The position numbers and the translations under genes are program-made. 64,000 bases of DNA from Eremophila alpestris peregrina. Lineage: Eukaryota; Chordata; Aves; Passeriformes; Alaudidae. The stretch spans positions 4,188,848-4,252,847 of the forward strand of contig WMCF01000055.1 in assembly GCA_009792885.1 (NCBI GenBank), written 5' to 3'. Position 1 is the stretch's first letter; the number at the start of each line of letters is the position of its first letter. Positions 49,301 through 62,809 of the stretch are shown here, piece by piece. The notes beneath the pieces were generated by a model that was not told the origin of the DNA, made no database searches, and saw nothing but the letters and a program-made list of their open reading frames with translations.

Positions 49301-52300
49301 ATCCATAAGCTTTCACTATTATTACCACAACAAAAACAAAACCAAAGAGTAGCAAGGAAATCTGATGTTTGCGAATTTTGCTAAAGTTGTCCTTTCCCCT
49401 GGAAAATTCTTCAAACCTGTTGGGAAACAGCCCTGCTGAAGAACTTCAAATGCCTCACGCTGGCAATCCCCCAAAGGCAGGCTTACCTCTATTGTACTGG
49501 CTTTCTCCACTTCTAAGAGCAAAAAATCCAGCCTACAGACTTTGTAGAAATCAAAGGGGCACTGAATACCAGGGGGAGCAACCTCAGCTAAATGGAAAAC
49601 AAAAGAAAATGCATTTTTGCCTCCTCAGCTAAGAGCAGAGAAATCTTGCTTTTCTCATTTAGTGTTGACTTCTTTTAGAAGTTTCCTGAGTCTTCTCAGC
49701 TGGTTTTGTGAGCAATCAGACAGTCCTTACAGATTCATGGTGTCACGTCATCAAAGCAGACCAAAATGGACAGAAAAGTGAGGCAAATCTCCACCACTTA
49801 ATCTCCAGCATGTTTTACTTCATCAGGTTTGTCAAATCCTCATGCATAGGTACAGAATGCAACAGTGCTCCTCGCAATGGCAATGGAAGTAAGTGTGACC
49901 TGGTGTGAAGCTTTGGGTCCTCTTAACAGTTGCTTAGATTATCAGTTCCTCTAAAGAATCAATTATCAATCTTCTTAGTGTTCTTTAATGACTCATCTAA
50001 ATAACATATTCTGTCATTTAATATTTCATTGAATGTTGTGATCAAGTTACATAATGGATACATCAAATCACACTGTCAGCTGATTCTTCATTGATTTATG
50101 TACACATTTTTATGTCCAAATTCTTATTCATACAATAGGTCAAATAGGATATTTTTATCTTAGGATGCATAGAATTTTGTTTTGCAAACTTTAGTCTCCA
50201 ATGTGTTTTGTTGACACATTTTATTTTTAAGAGTTTCAACAGACTACACCTTAAAGATGTAGTTACACATTACCTGTTGATATTTTTCAAGCCTTTATTT
50301 AGCAGAGTGCATATTTCATATGCATATTTCTAGATGTCTCCTGTTCTTGCTGAGCTGCATATCTCACCAGCTGAACATACTTCACTAGTGGAGATTTCCA
50401 GGACAGTTTCCTGTACTTTACCATGCAAATGCATGCTCCAGATTAAACTGTATGTAGTTTAGGTGATAAACTTTGTAAAGCAAGACTGAGCTGAAAATTT
50501 AAATGCTATATCATAAATTCATGTCAAAAAATAGTTCTCATTAGAGCAGTTTACTTTTGCTTATTAGAAATGGATTCCACAATCCATAAAACTATATGAC
50601 AAATAGAGATTTTACTTTAGCGTCTTTTTTTCTTTTGTAATTTGTAGATGAGAATTTGTCCATGGGTCAAGATACTTTTTGCTTAGGAAACACATGATAC
50701 AGACCAACATGGTAAGAATAGCTACCAATACTTCACTTCCATGTGGCATACAACTGGAAATCTGCTCTTTCTCGCTGATACCTTGGTTTATACATAACAA
50801 ACTAATGCCATTTTATTAATTAGGCTTATATATCTTTCTCTAAATTATTTTTCTGCACATTGAGAGGGCTATTAAGTCTCTTCAACATCCCACCCCATCA
50901 TTATATGTTGAGGGGAGAAAGAGAGAAAGCCTTCCCGAAAGAAGAAATCAGATGATGATATATTAAATGTAAATGGAATTCCATTTTTAGCATCAGTGGT
51001 CAGTGATGTATGAGCTCAGAACCCAAATCATACTGCATGACAAATAGGAATGGCTGGAAATCAGCTGCACTACCAAATGGAAAATCTCAGAAGAAAGCAT
51101 GACTCTTGCTCAGCTCATCTGATTTACACCAGGAAGAAAACATCTCTTCTAGCAGCTTGCATCTATTTTGCTCAGCCTAACAGTATGTATTAAATATTTT
51201 GACCTTGGTGACAAAATCACTTGAAATAGAAAACGTGGATGATAAAAGAACAAAAGGAAATGGGAAGACTAAGGCCAAAGTAGGAGCCTATCTCATTTAA
51301 ATAAATCAAACCACTATCTGGAAATAAACATATGCTTACTGGCTAAATGTGTATTGAGGTATCTCAATACACATCTCAATAACATGGGTTTGATTTTTAA
51401 AAAACTGTAACGATAACCTATCTCAGTTGGAAAATTACAATCTAGATTTTGACCTTTAATTACTCAGCCTGAAAAAGTGGTGTGTCCATATTTATTGTAA
51501 TATGAGCTAGAATCAGTTCATAACCATTTTTCCCTCAATGAATGAAGATTATTTTAAACATTTAGTCAAAAGAATACTCATATTTCTTTATAAAAATATT
51601 CAGTATTAAGACGTTCTTATTATCATTTCTCATTTTACTCTGTAAAAGCTAATGATAATACCAAGTTTTCTCTTTTCTTTAAAGTTACAAAATACAATGT
51701 CTAATGAATACTCTTGGCTGTTTTATATTTGACTATACCTACATTTATCCCTATTTCAATACAATGCTTTAAAGGTGCAAACAGGAACCTCTCATGAGTT
51801 AATTTTAAACTGAATTGCTGTCATGGGTTTTTAGTGTAAAACTGACAGCTTCACTCATCTTCAGAAGCCCAAGTTGAGAGCTTATTTTATCCCCTCTAGA
51901 AAAAGTGTTCATTTCAGTGACATTTATTTTTCTGGTTGCAGTCATAGCTTTCAAATGAGATTCACTATTCGAGGCAATGGAAACTTTGCTGCACACTAAC
52001 CTGTACTAGAGTGTCTGCAAAACATATTTTCTATTTGAAGCAGCAGAATTTAAAATATGTGTATATTTAATCATATAAATCACTGACTCATTACCTCCCC
52101 AAGATTCGACTAGAATCAAATCTCTAAATGAAGTTTATGACCTTTGTATTTCCCTGTCATAAGTCATAAAGTCTTATTTTTATGACTATAATTTTGAGTT
52201 ACATCATGACCTTTAGTAAAGGACATTGAGAAGTCACATGGCCCTTGAATAAGTGTGAGTTAAGAGTTTATTTTAGCTCCTTGGAAATGCAGAATGTATC

Positions 52301-53761
52301 AAAATATTGAGGTGATGCAGAGTGTATGTCCCTGTGCAGTTCTCTAGCAGGAAGATCATCACTTCCCGGCACTTGCAGTAATCAGTGACTCGCAGCATCA
52401 GTGATTGCTTAGTATGCAGAAGACCTAATATAAGAGGCGCTGAAAGACAAGAAGGGCAGCTAATCTGAACATGAAAGTACTAGTGATATCTTTATTTGTA
52501 ATATTTTCTAGATTTTTACAAAGGCTAGTTGCCATCTGATATGATTTTCAAAGTAAGGGATCACTTTCTCTGTTGAAAATACCTCAGAGGAAGCAGGTAA
52601 TACTTTAAAATAATCTTTTAAAGGAGCAAAAATAAGATATACACATTTCATTATTCTAGAAATGAAAACAATTGAGGAAGCAGAACCCCAGTTGCACTGA
52701 GTGTACTTACATCACTTTATACAATTATTTTCTAGTAGTCTGTTTCCATTACATGACCTTTATAAGTTAAAACATGGTGCAAACAAAAACTTTCTTGAAG
52801 GGCATCTATTTTAACATTTTTAAAGGGCCCTGATAACTTTTTAGATCATCATTTTTGCTGTCTGCACAGACTGAGAGCCTGCTTTTCATTCACAGATGGT
52901 CATAAAAATTGCTCGTGCCAAGTCATCAGAAGTAATACAAAGAAATGTTGTACAGCAAAAAAGGGAATACTAGAAAGAATGTTTATTTCTGAATTCTTAC
53001 ACTGCTTAAGAAAAAACCTCTGCACCTTTTGTAAAAAAGAAAATAATTCAATGTTCACAATATCTTAAACTACTTAGGACAAATTTCTAGATGGAGAGAA
53101 AGTAGAAAATAAATTTGATTTAGCTTCATAAACACTGTGATATTGAGAACAAAATAGACTATAATGGTTGAATTCTGTTACTTACAGGATCATTCAGAAT
53201 TTCGTGTTCAGCTCTGCAAATAATTTACTAAGTTATTTGACGAGGAATGGAAGTCACAGATTGGGTCATTCCATCCAATCCTGCAGAGGCTAATAAAAAT
53301 TAAGTATTAAATGCAAGTACTCTGAAACAAAGTATGATCAATCCTAAACTTGGTGAACAGCAGAGATAGAGTGAGACCAACAAAAATCTGAAATAGTTAA
53401 AGTTCTGATTTATTTTGAAATTTCCATCGTCCTGAATCAAATCTTTTATCTTTAAATTATAGCATTGAAATAATCTCAGCTCAGGCAGAATATGCTATTA
53501 TCAGGAAATTATACATATTTAAAAATTATACTCTGTAGTTGTCATGTACTTCATTTCACAAATTTAAAAGCTGTCATTTCTCAGTTTTTATTTGTCTCCC
53601 CCATTATATAATTTCAAATTTTTTCCTCTGTTCATTTCTCTGATCTGTGGCCCATCCCTGCTTGCCTCTCTTCAATAATTAAATTCCTGGCTTCATGACT
53701 GAAGCATGACTATGCTTTTCATTAGTGCAAGCCTTTTCTTTTTAACTTTGCTTTTGTTGCA
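46379..53761. other. AT-rich non-coding DNA, nothing firmly recognised
   Basis: No supported gene. A hairpin with an 11-bp perfect stem (TGTGTATTGAG / CTCAATACACA, four-base loop) lies at 51348-51373. A-rich runs occur near 49168-49180 and 49211-49221. Frames of 125 and 87 residues near 48684-49061 and 49369-49632 show no domain motif. Confidence 0.5.
51348..51373. repeat. 11-bp perfect hairpin
   Basis: TGTGTATTGAG (51348-51358), loop GTAT, CTCAATACACA (51363-51373). A further ATCTCAAT copy follows at 51373-51380. Confidence 0.85.
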
Positions 53762-53762
53762 G

Positions 53763-53843
53763 ATTCATGAAATGCCTTTTGAAACTTTTCAAGATGACAC
53801 ACTCTTGAAGAACAGATTAAAAGCAGGGGAAAATGAACAGTAA
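53763..53843 (+). other. Weak candidate terminal exon
   Basis: A long pyrimidine-rich acceptor (CTTTTTAACTTTGCTTTTGT, then TGCAG) ends at 53762. The following frame runs 26 codons (beginning IHEMPFETFQDD) to a TAA. I do not recognise the peptide. A short frame like this is expected by chance fairly often, so the acceptor is the only real support; a non-coding transcript is equally possible. Confidence 0.12.
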
Positions 53844-53961
53844 TGAGCTCATTTCCAGAGAAAAGCTCTCATTAGCATGAAGTCTCTTTGATTCCTCAAG
53901 AAAACCCAAACTGGTCTTGGGTGTAGGTTCTTCCCTTGCCTTCAGGAAATGTCCTGTTGTT

Positions 53962-53990
53962 GGGGAAGGGGATGGGGGACAGGGGGAGGG
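53962..53990 (+). repeat. G-quadruplex motif
   Basis: Five G runs (GGGG, GGGG, GGGGG, GGGGG, GGG) are separated by loops of one to three bases. This easily fits the four-run G-quadruplex pattern and is unusual in this AT-rich surrounding. Confidence 0.85.
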
Positions 53991-54020
53991 AGAGAGTCTA
54001 GTAAGTAGGTTTTTATTCGA

Positions 54021-54044
54021 ATATATTAGATATATCTAATATAT
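54021..54044. repeat. 24-bp perfect palindrome
   Basis: ATATATTAGATA is followed directly by its exact reverse complement TATCTAATATAT with no spacer. It lies 30 bases beyond the G-quadruplex motif. Confidence 0.9.
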
Positions 54045-57000
54045 CTAGAGATATTAGAAAATCACTTTATCACTGAAAGCCCAATTTAGAGGTGAATTAC
54101 GGGAAAATAGTTGTACTAGTGCTTCTGGTTTTCTTTTTTCCTTCCTGTTTCCAGAATTTGTTTTAAAGAATGGTGTGGCAGAGGGTTTCATCAACATTCA
54201 CAGCAGGACAAAGAAGAGCAAATGTTTCTGTTCTGCTACCGGAAAAGTCATGACCCCTCAAAAATTTCATTAGTGTGTTACTTCAGATCAGTCAAGGGTC
54301 CAGTGCCTATGTTCCTTAACTTGGATGCAAGTGTAGTGCCTGCCTGGTATAAGTGGATTGTGCGTGGCTCCTTTTTTTTTTTTTAGATTAGAAATTATAT
54401 CTTAGATTAAAAAAGCTTTCCAGTGAAAGCTGTTTTAAGACATACATTTTTATTATTTGAAAATAAAGAAGAAAAATAAAGCAAATAATATGGTGAAATA
54501 TTTTTCAACTGCAGTTCCCTTGTGGTGAAATAGTCCAACCAGCTTGTCTAGACTTTTCAGTTGTCTTTCAATATATATCTGAAGACATCTATAATCTACA
54601 GTCATAACATTTTTATGACAGAGAAGAATGTTGAATCTTTTCTCCCACTCCTTTACATTGTGAAATCCAGGAAGTACCCCAGTTTGGGAGAAAAAATTGT
54701 GACTGAAATATCTCTAATTAAATTCCAATTTTTCATAAAATAATAATGTATCTTATAAACAATGACAACGTGAGTTTTTTCCCTACAAGTAAATGAATAA
54801 TAATGATATCCTAGAGACAGAATATAAACCAAATAATTTCAACTGTATGTAAAGTTCACTGACTTCAATGAATCTTAAATCAAGTTCTTATATAAGATTA
54901 TGATTCCTGGCATTGTGAACAAATATGGGTCATAGGGCAGATGCATAAAATGTCGAGGTTAGTCTCAAGCATATGAAAAAAACCCACCCTATATTCCTCT
55001 CAGCTTGCCTACGTGATCACTGTTAGATCATGTTGACAAATGCACCCTTTCATCTCACCCACCTAGTAGCATGCACTAATTTGCACTTTTGTAGTGTATT
55101 CTCTGAAATAAATATTGAATCTACCCTAACACTTTTTCTTCTGTTATCCAAACTCAGTGTCCTAAGAGGCAGAGTGAATTATCTCATTCTTATTCTTGTT
55201 ATCATTATTATTAACTTGTTAAATTATTATCCTATAATTTACTGTTTGTTCATTATTATAGGCTTTTTATAAATAGCATTGGATGTATAGTATATGACAA
55301 AAATTTTTTTTTATTTTCTGAGAACAGAAGTAGCAGACATCTGCAAAACTGGTTTTATTGGTCCACACCAAGTCCTATTTTACAAAACCCAGTTATTTTT
55401 TAATAACTTTCCTCTCAGTATTTAACCATGCAACTAAATTATGAAAATTAATAAAGTAGAAAATTGATGGAAAGGTCAATAAGCTATCAGAAAAAAAAGT
55501 GACCTTTGATGCTGGAAATCTTTGGAGTTTTCTCCAGCTCTGTATAAATTATGCAGTGGTTAACTCCAGACAGTATAATTCGAAGTGTGTGGTGGTTTTA
55601 AAAAACAAAAGGCACATATGAATATACATATTCATATAAATATTTTATATATGACTGTAAAACTACTGAAGTGAAACACACTGATGAACAAGACTAAACT
55701 TAATTTTCCAACAAAAAAGTAATTACAAAAGTGCAGTTTAGTGTTCTATGAAATATACTGTATATTGTTCTATCATTTTAACAATTTCCATCAGAGAGCT
55801 TACTAGAGAAAAGAGAATCTACAGAATTTTGCCCTAACCACATCATCTTCAAGAAACAAATGAAGAATAGGATTCTACTATATATCACACGAAATACACA
55901 CTTTGTTCACTTGGTAATTACTTCCTTTTATCTTCTTTTCCCACTCAAAGTAAAATGAAAAATTTTTTATAAAACACAGAATTGAAGTAGCATCATCTGT
56001 AGTCACTTGAGGTCAGTATTATTTTGCACATAGTTTATTTCAAGTAGCTTCCAATTGCTTAGTCAAAAAGCAGAGATAGAATACATCCTTTTGTTTCTCC
56101 ACTGCCCCGATTTTGGAAGACAAGGTGACTAAGAAAACCTCCAACTATATCACTAGGGATATCTACATAGTTGTATATTGTCTGAAATCACAATTCTGTA
56201 AGAATCCTGTGAGCTTCTTTGCAAATTTTTTGGAAATGTGTATTTTTACATTGCTATGATGGTGCATGTATTTTAAAGAGCTTTCAAAATATGTTTTCAA
56301 TTTCAACATATAATATAAATAGGGATTGCATATTAATAACTGACAGAGGCAGCACAATAAAATTATGTTTTATGAAATGTTAGGATAAAAAGAGTGTTGG
56401 TACAGTTTCCTTAAAAATACATGTGAATCCTTCAACCATCCTACCTCACTCATTCCAAGCCATAGAAAGCAGAGTTCAGTGCTTCTGATTTAGTCAACTC
56501 CTTTTTGGCTTTCAATAGGTACCTGGAGTTTAGAAAAAAAAAGCAAGTATGAATGGAAACTCAGGACAACAAAATACTCTTCGGAAGAAAGAAGAGTTAA
56601 AAATATTTGTTCACTTAGAAATTACTTATTTGTAGGAAATATAGTAAGTCATAGAATTAACTTGCTCTATCATAGTAACAACTAGCACTTCAATTTTTTC
56701 CTTATGATTTTTCAGGTGTGTGTGATCTTGTTGAAGGACAACATGAAAACCACAAATGAAGTGGCTGGAATCAAACTAATGGCAGTGTATCTTACAGTAC
56801 CAAAGAGTCCTGACCTAATCTTTAATTTTTTTACACAAAATGAACCTGACCTTCAGTTCCCTTCCATGAATAATTCACACATTCTGCAGTTCTTTCCATG
56901 TTTCTCTGAAATTATTCTAACATGTAAAAGTAAATTAATTTAATTACACAGTAATCAAGCTCTTTCAAAACTGCACTCAAAATCTAAGGAGCACATTAGG

Positions 57001-58013
57001 TCAACCTGTACATGTCAGAACAAGGTCAAGAAAGTCAGTACCTTGTGACTGCTATTTCCTGTCTGATGTTTCAGATTAAAAATAAAATCCGTTTTACCAA
57101 ATCTCTGACACCAGAAGTAACCAGTCTCAGGTCATGGAAACTGTTAGTTTGCTGAACACTTTCATATTGCATTTTCAGTTTACCATATCCCTAAGTATTT
57201 TGTACTGAACATATTATAAGGTTATTTATACTCTGAGTAGTCTCTTCCTGTCCATGATTTTCCAAATCTCTGCTGTTTTTCCTGGTTCAATCAAATTTCC
57301 CATGCCTACATACAGCCTGTTACATTGACTTTGCTTGTGCTAAGCTCATTAAACAGTTATTTCCCCTAAAGCTGTCAAAGCTTTAGCTTAGCTGTAACTT
57401 CAGTGGAATTATTACCAAAGATTCTAAAAAGTGAAATAATTACCTAGTATTTTTGTTAGTTTGTTAAAGGTACAATCTCTTTAGTTGCTGGCTACCTTTC
57501 TTCTAATTTTTGCTGATGTTTATTCCAACTCTGAAGGAAGCTGTAGAAGACTCTGTTAAAACTCCCATAAGCACTGGCATAGTAATCAATTTCACTCAAA
57601 ATGTATGGATCATATCTCCTTTTAGAGATATTTTGAGAAGCTGGCTGTCAGTATTACAATGCACAATGGCCCCATTCACTTAGCAGACTAATTTTATTAT
57701 GCTGCCTGTGTACTTCCTTTGAAGCCAGTGAATTGAGGAACACAAAAAAGACAGCAGACAGCAGGTAGGCAATTATGCATCAAAAAACTAAGATTATTTT
57801 GCCTTCCTCTGAGTCTGGTTACTTTCTGGGAATGTAAAAAAGCTTTATGGTGGAAAGATAAAGGAAGTGTCATTGGTAAAGAGTGTTCCACTCAGATTCA
57901 GTCAAGCCTCCTTCCACATAATTTTCTTGGGCCTTGGATTCCCCATCAGTTGATGCATGAGTCTTCAGAGACATCTAACCAAAGTGATGGCAGCAGAATT
58001 TAGGCACCTAGTT
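54045..58013. other. AT-rich non-coding DNA, nothing recognised
   Basis: No gene or transposon supported. A 10-bp-arm palindrome with a two-base spacer lies at 55616-55637. Short T runs occur near 54371-54385. Confidence 0.5.
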
Positions 58014-58385
58014 ATAGAATCACAGAACGGTTTGGGTTGGAAGGGACTTCAGAGATTTTTCAGTTCCCAGTTTGGGTAGGAAGGGGCCTTAAAGATCATC
58101 CAGTTCCCACCCCACTGCCATGGACAGGAACACCTCTCACTAGACAAAGTTACCCAGAACTCCCTCCAACCTGGCCTTGAACACTCACATGGATGGGGCA
58201 TCCACCAATCCTCTGGGCAACCTGGTTCAGTGCTTCATCACTATGACAGAAAAAAACTTTCTTTCTAATGTCTTATATAAACCTAATTTTTTGAATTTGA
58301 AACCCTTGTCCTCTCAATGTCAACTCTTCTCTCTCCCAATATCTGTTGTAGACTCCCATCAGGTGCTTCAGGCACAGGTATCTGA
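58014..58385 (-). mobile_element. CR1 LINE 3' end, truncated
   Basis: The + strand reads TATAGAATCACAGAACGGTT then TGGGTTGGAAGGGACTTCAG, the well-known reverse complement of the CR1 3' end. It is followed by CCACCCCACTGCCATGGACA, CCTGGCCTTGAACACTCACA and GGGCATCCACCAATCCTCTG. The element is on the minus strand with its 3' end at 58014 and is 5'-truncated near 58345-58385. About 50 bases near the 3' end are present twice (TTTGGGTTGGAAGGGACTTC at about 58030 and TTTGGGTAGGAAGGGGCCTT at about 58072). Confidence 0.93.
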
Positions 58386-61300
58386 AATCTGGTACCTAAA
58401 TATTTAGCACCCAAATATGAGTGGGGGAATTTTGAAGATTTTACCATGCACATATCAATAAGAAGAATTTAATTCCTGCCTCGTTTAAAGATATGAACAC
58501 ATATAAACAAGATTCATTGCTGTCATTGACTTCAGTAGCACAAAGTATGCATTCAAGATTAATCAGAACAATTATTTGAGTGAAACCTGGACAATAGTGC
58601 AAAAACTCCCAACATAGTTTAATGGGGGAAAAGGGTGGGTTTTAGGGTTTTTTTTTTCCTCAATGTGTGTATTAATTTTGAATGTAAAACTAAAACAACC
58701 AGAAAAAATTAAACATCTGTAGCACCAGACCCCAACTGACCTTTTCCTCCTAATTCCACACAACAGTTCCCTCATCAGCCTATATAGCTGTGGGGTGTTT
58801 CATTTTTCTCTGAGGAAGAGAAAAACATCCTTTTTGCAGGGAAAAAGAAATCCCAAGCACCCTATTTTGATGCCAAACCCAGAAACATTCTGCTGAATTC
58901 TTCTACCAGATCTTTTGCCAGATGGATATTTTTTTCTCCCGGTTTTAAACATCAGAGTGCAATCTTCTCTATTACCAGCAGAGAGCAATATAATTAAGCT
59001 GTTTTATAAAAGGCTTTACAAGGCAATTGTGCAAACTCCTCCAGAATGTCCAGAATGTCCCAGGTTCTGTTTTTGCTTTGGCCTTGGCTCCCCATGCTGA
59101 ATGTTTTAATTTTAAAACTTCTATCAATCTTTTAAAGGTTGGCACTGTTTATTTCTGTTTTACTGCAGAAAAGGTACATTCTTAAAGCCTGAAAATCTCT
59201 CTCTGGAAAATCAAGACAAAACCCTTTTGCAACCACACTTTTCTTGGTCTCAGTCCTCCATCTGAACATAAATGTGGTTATGGTATGCCTTACACCCATA
59301 AAAAATCTGCACATTAATAAATAGTTTTTGAAAGAGTCTCAGAGGTACCTCTTGAAATGAATTTATGGGCAAATTGGAAGGAAATCAACTGAAAGTACAT
59401 GACAAATGTAATTTAGTTCTTTCTAGGGCTTTGCTATTCACACACATTCATCTGTGCAGGCAGACACTCACATACATATGAAATGAAACCTCACTTTCAA
59501 AGCATAACTGCAGGGAAACCTGCACTGAGAACACACAGCAAAGTGTTATTTTACAGTACACAGGTTTATGGGTAACAAGAGCCCATGCAATGTTTGTAAA
59601 GATTATCCCTATGATAAGACTCTGTGGTTTTAATTGCTGAAGTCTAGATATAGTCAGACACCTAGGAGTTTTTTAGAAAGATAAACAAGGCTCAGAAGAA
59701 CAGAACAGCCATCTGTCAGATTTCATAAATTCTCACAATACTAAAAACTGTATTAAAGTTTCATAACTCACTAAGGAGCAATATCCCCTGCTGAGACTAT
59801 AACCAGTCAAGACAACACCAAAAACAACTGGTAAAAATGTCAGTGGGAGTTCCCTCTCCTTGACTGTGAGGAGAAAAAACGTATGAAACAGCTGGAAAAT
59901 AAATTTAAAGTACGAACAGCACAGAATAAAAGATTCCATAAGCTGATTGCACATCAGTAGCTTTATTTACTTCTCGTCTAATTTGCAATAAGATTTGCAT
60001 GAGTATGGAAGCAGTAAATGCAAAGTGGTAATTAATTTCTCTGTATCTATACATAGATTCCGTAAGAGTAGTCTTATGCTGAAAGTACTTAATTGCAATG
60101 CTAAAAAACGAAATAGAAATAAAAGTCTGAGTCTTTTTCACACTGTTTTTATGCCAAAGCATTTGCTGTCTTCAGTTCACTGTGTAGGAAATAGTAACAG
60201 TATTTCCTGTACACCTGTATATTTGCTGATGGTTTGGGCAAGATTGCAAGTTCTGCCATGAGTCAAATGCTCATAATAAAAGGCACCCCTTGCCTGCTTA
60301 TTCTCAAGTAGCTTATGCTTTTTTAACATATCCATAGGTACATATACACATATGTACTGCAACAAACACAACTCAAAATTCAGCTGAAAGTTTTCAGTGG
60401 TGTTGTAATGTAACAACCACTAAACATTAAAATACATCAGGAAGCCCAAACTATAAGAAAACAGAAAAACTTTTGCACAAAATGCACATTTTCTAGAAGA
60501 CTACTAAAATGTGAGGGTGAGTGTTCCTACTGGTATATCACAACATACATGAAACTACACAGGAAACAACATTCTCTTTCTCTTTGCATTTCCAACTCGT
60601 TTCCTCCTAAGACTCAGGAGAAAGGCTTATAAAGAGAAGACTGGCATCATTTGCTTCTATGTCACTCCTTTGCAGCTCACAGAATCTAACTTCCACTTGC
60701 AACTGGATAATAGGTTCATTTTTTCCACGGAGGTAGCTATTATAGAGGCAAAATTTTTTCCATACCCCTTTTATCTGTCATGTACTGCTGGCTTTTGTTC
60801 TAAAGAGGAAGTCAGAAAGGATGAGATGACTTTGTCATTAGAAGTTCATAGTAGAGGAAAAAATATTTAATCTTCTTTTATTGGAAAGTGACTGACAAAA
60901 AGACAAAATTACCAAAATTATCAGAGTACTTCTATAACAAATATAAAAAATAGGAGTAATGGTGCCAGAGAGTTGAAAATTTTTGTCATTTGAGGAACAG
61001 TGAAGCACAGGAGGGAATGGTGAAGCTTTTATTCTTGCAGACTATTTAAAGGTGTAAAAGGTTAAACAACTCAGGGAAAAAAAAAAAAACAACATTGATT
61101 TAAATCATACTTTTTGTGGCCAAGACGATGAACTACTTCTATAAAGGTCCAGTTATATCTCTCAAATTCACATAAGTCTGTGTCATCCAGCTGTATTCTT
61201 CTTTGATAAGATGGTAATTAAAGGAAAAGCTTTTGGTTTGCTCCTGTTGCTGGGATACTTACAGTTTCCTTATTTCACACAGAAAGATATTCTAGTATGT

Positions 61301-62248
61301 GTGAGGCCTGAGACAACAGCTTAGCCCAGTGGTTGTTAATAAACCTTTTGAAAAGGCAGTAATAGTTCAGACTTTAGATACAACTGTGTTCACTCAGCAG
61401 AGCCTCACATTTTAAAGTGTCATTCCTTTAGGAAATAAGCCCAATTATTTTTTTGACAAAATACTTTGGATTTCATTTGAGTTGACTCTTTTGTTTCTAA
61501 CATTTACTCTGTGCTATCAGATGCAGCAAAAACTTGTGCTAGATTTGGTTGTGTATACACAGGCTTCACAGAGAAATGATGAATTACTTCTGTTCACATG
61601 GCATTACCAAAACTCCACTTTCCTGTGCAGTGCAGCTGCAAAAAAAAAAGATATATTGCAAGGAGTTCAGAGTTCAGAGAATGCCATCTAAATTAATTAC
61701 CACTTTGGAGGGACTGATTAATCAAAAAACATGAAATAATTAAATGTGTACAGCTCTGACTCAACAAGAACTACTACAAGAAAATAAATGAACAATCAAA
61801 CACATAAACATTTTAACACTTATAAAAGTGATCCCAATTAAAAAGTCAATGTTTGCATATCTTGACTACATCATGGCATCATAGGTTGTGACATTTGAAT
61901 ATAGAGGGATCTAACTGCAGCCTAAAGGGTAGGACTATGCAGAAATGGACTGAGAAAACATGATCTTAGCATTAAAGATATGGCAGTGTAATTCTGACTG
62001 GTAGCAACTTGTAGCTGTTCAGTATGAACAGTCACACAGCACTTGCCCGTGCTTGCAAAAAAGCAGTGGCTCCAGGTGAGTTCCAGAAGCATTAAGAACA
62101 AAACCCTCCCTGCCTCCCCAGAAAGCAGCAGGGTGTATGATTTTAAAAGCCATCCCATTTTCAACATTTTAAAATACACTTTGTATAACAAGGCAGAAAA
62201 TTAATCAGCAATTCAATGTGGACAAGGGCAAAACCAAAAATATCTCCC
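58386..62248. other. AT-rich non-coding DNA, nothing recognised
   Basis: No exon, RNA gene or mobile element supported. Short A runs lie near 61078-61090 and 61640-61649. Overlapping frames near 59733-60416 on both strands show no motif. Confidence 0.5.
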
Positions 62249-62254
62249 AAGCTG
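62249..62254. repeat. Left target-site duplication, AAGCTG
   Basis: Six bases before the LTR start, matched at 62804-62809. Confidence 0.65.
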
Positions 62255-62803
62255 TGCTGTGATGTGTTTGTATGTTAAATGGTTTCTATGATAATAATTT
62301 GATCCTAAGTTGTATACCCCTCTCCTTCCCTGTTCACTTACTTAGTTGTCAATCATTCCCTTACCCTGCCCCTTCTTCCAGACTGTTCCCTCTCAATCCT
62401 CCCAATCTTTGATGCCTCATTAGTTGTTTAGGTTGCTCCCCTCCCTCTGTGTTCCCTTATTGGTTTCAGTACTGTAATCCCTGCCTCGTCCCCCTTTCTC
62501 TATTGGATCCCTGCCCTGAGCACTCCCCTCAAGTGGTCCCTTAAAACCTGATGCCCTGCCCCGAGGGGGAGACTTTTTTCTTTGGTTCTCTTTTAGAGAT
62601 TCTTAGGCCCTAACCTCTGTTCTGTCTTCGAGTTAGGCTGTGTTTTATGTTGTGCTTTTATAATAAACAGTTCTCAGAGCTGCAAGCCGGGCCCATCTCA
62701 CATTCTTTACACTGATCCAGCTGTGACTGCCTGGGACACACAGAGCCCTGGGGGAAGGTGTCACACCCCCTGTAAATGGCAGTGATATCGAAGCACCATG
62801 ACA
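62255..62803 (+). mobile_element. Solo LTR, about 549 bp, probably ERVK-like
   Basis: A TG...CA segment flanked by an exact 6-bp repeat (AAGCTG). The interior has a pyrimidine-rich U3, a TTAAAA box near 62542, a GCCCCGAGGGGGA block just after it and AATAAA at 62662-62667, which is the order expected in a + strand LTR. No internal retroviral genes are attached. The terminal inverted repeats are weak beyond TG/CA, so the borders rest mainly on the duplication. Confidence 0.68.
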
Positions 62804-62809
62804 AAGCTG
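62804..62809. repeat. Right target-site duplication, AAGCTG
   Basis: Matches 62249-62254 exactly. Confidence 0.65.
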
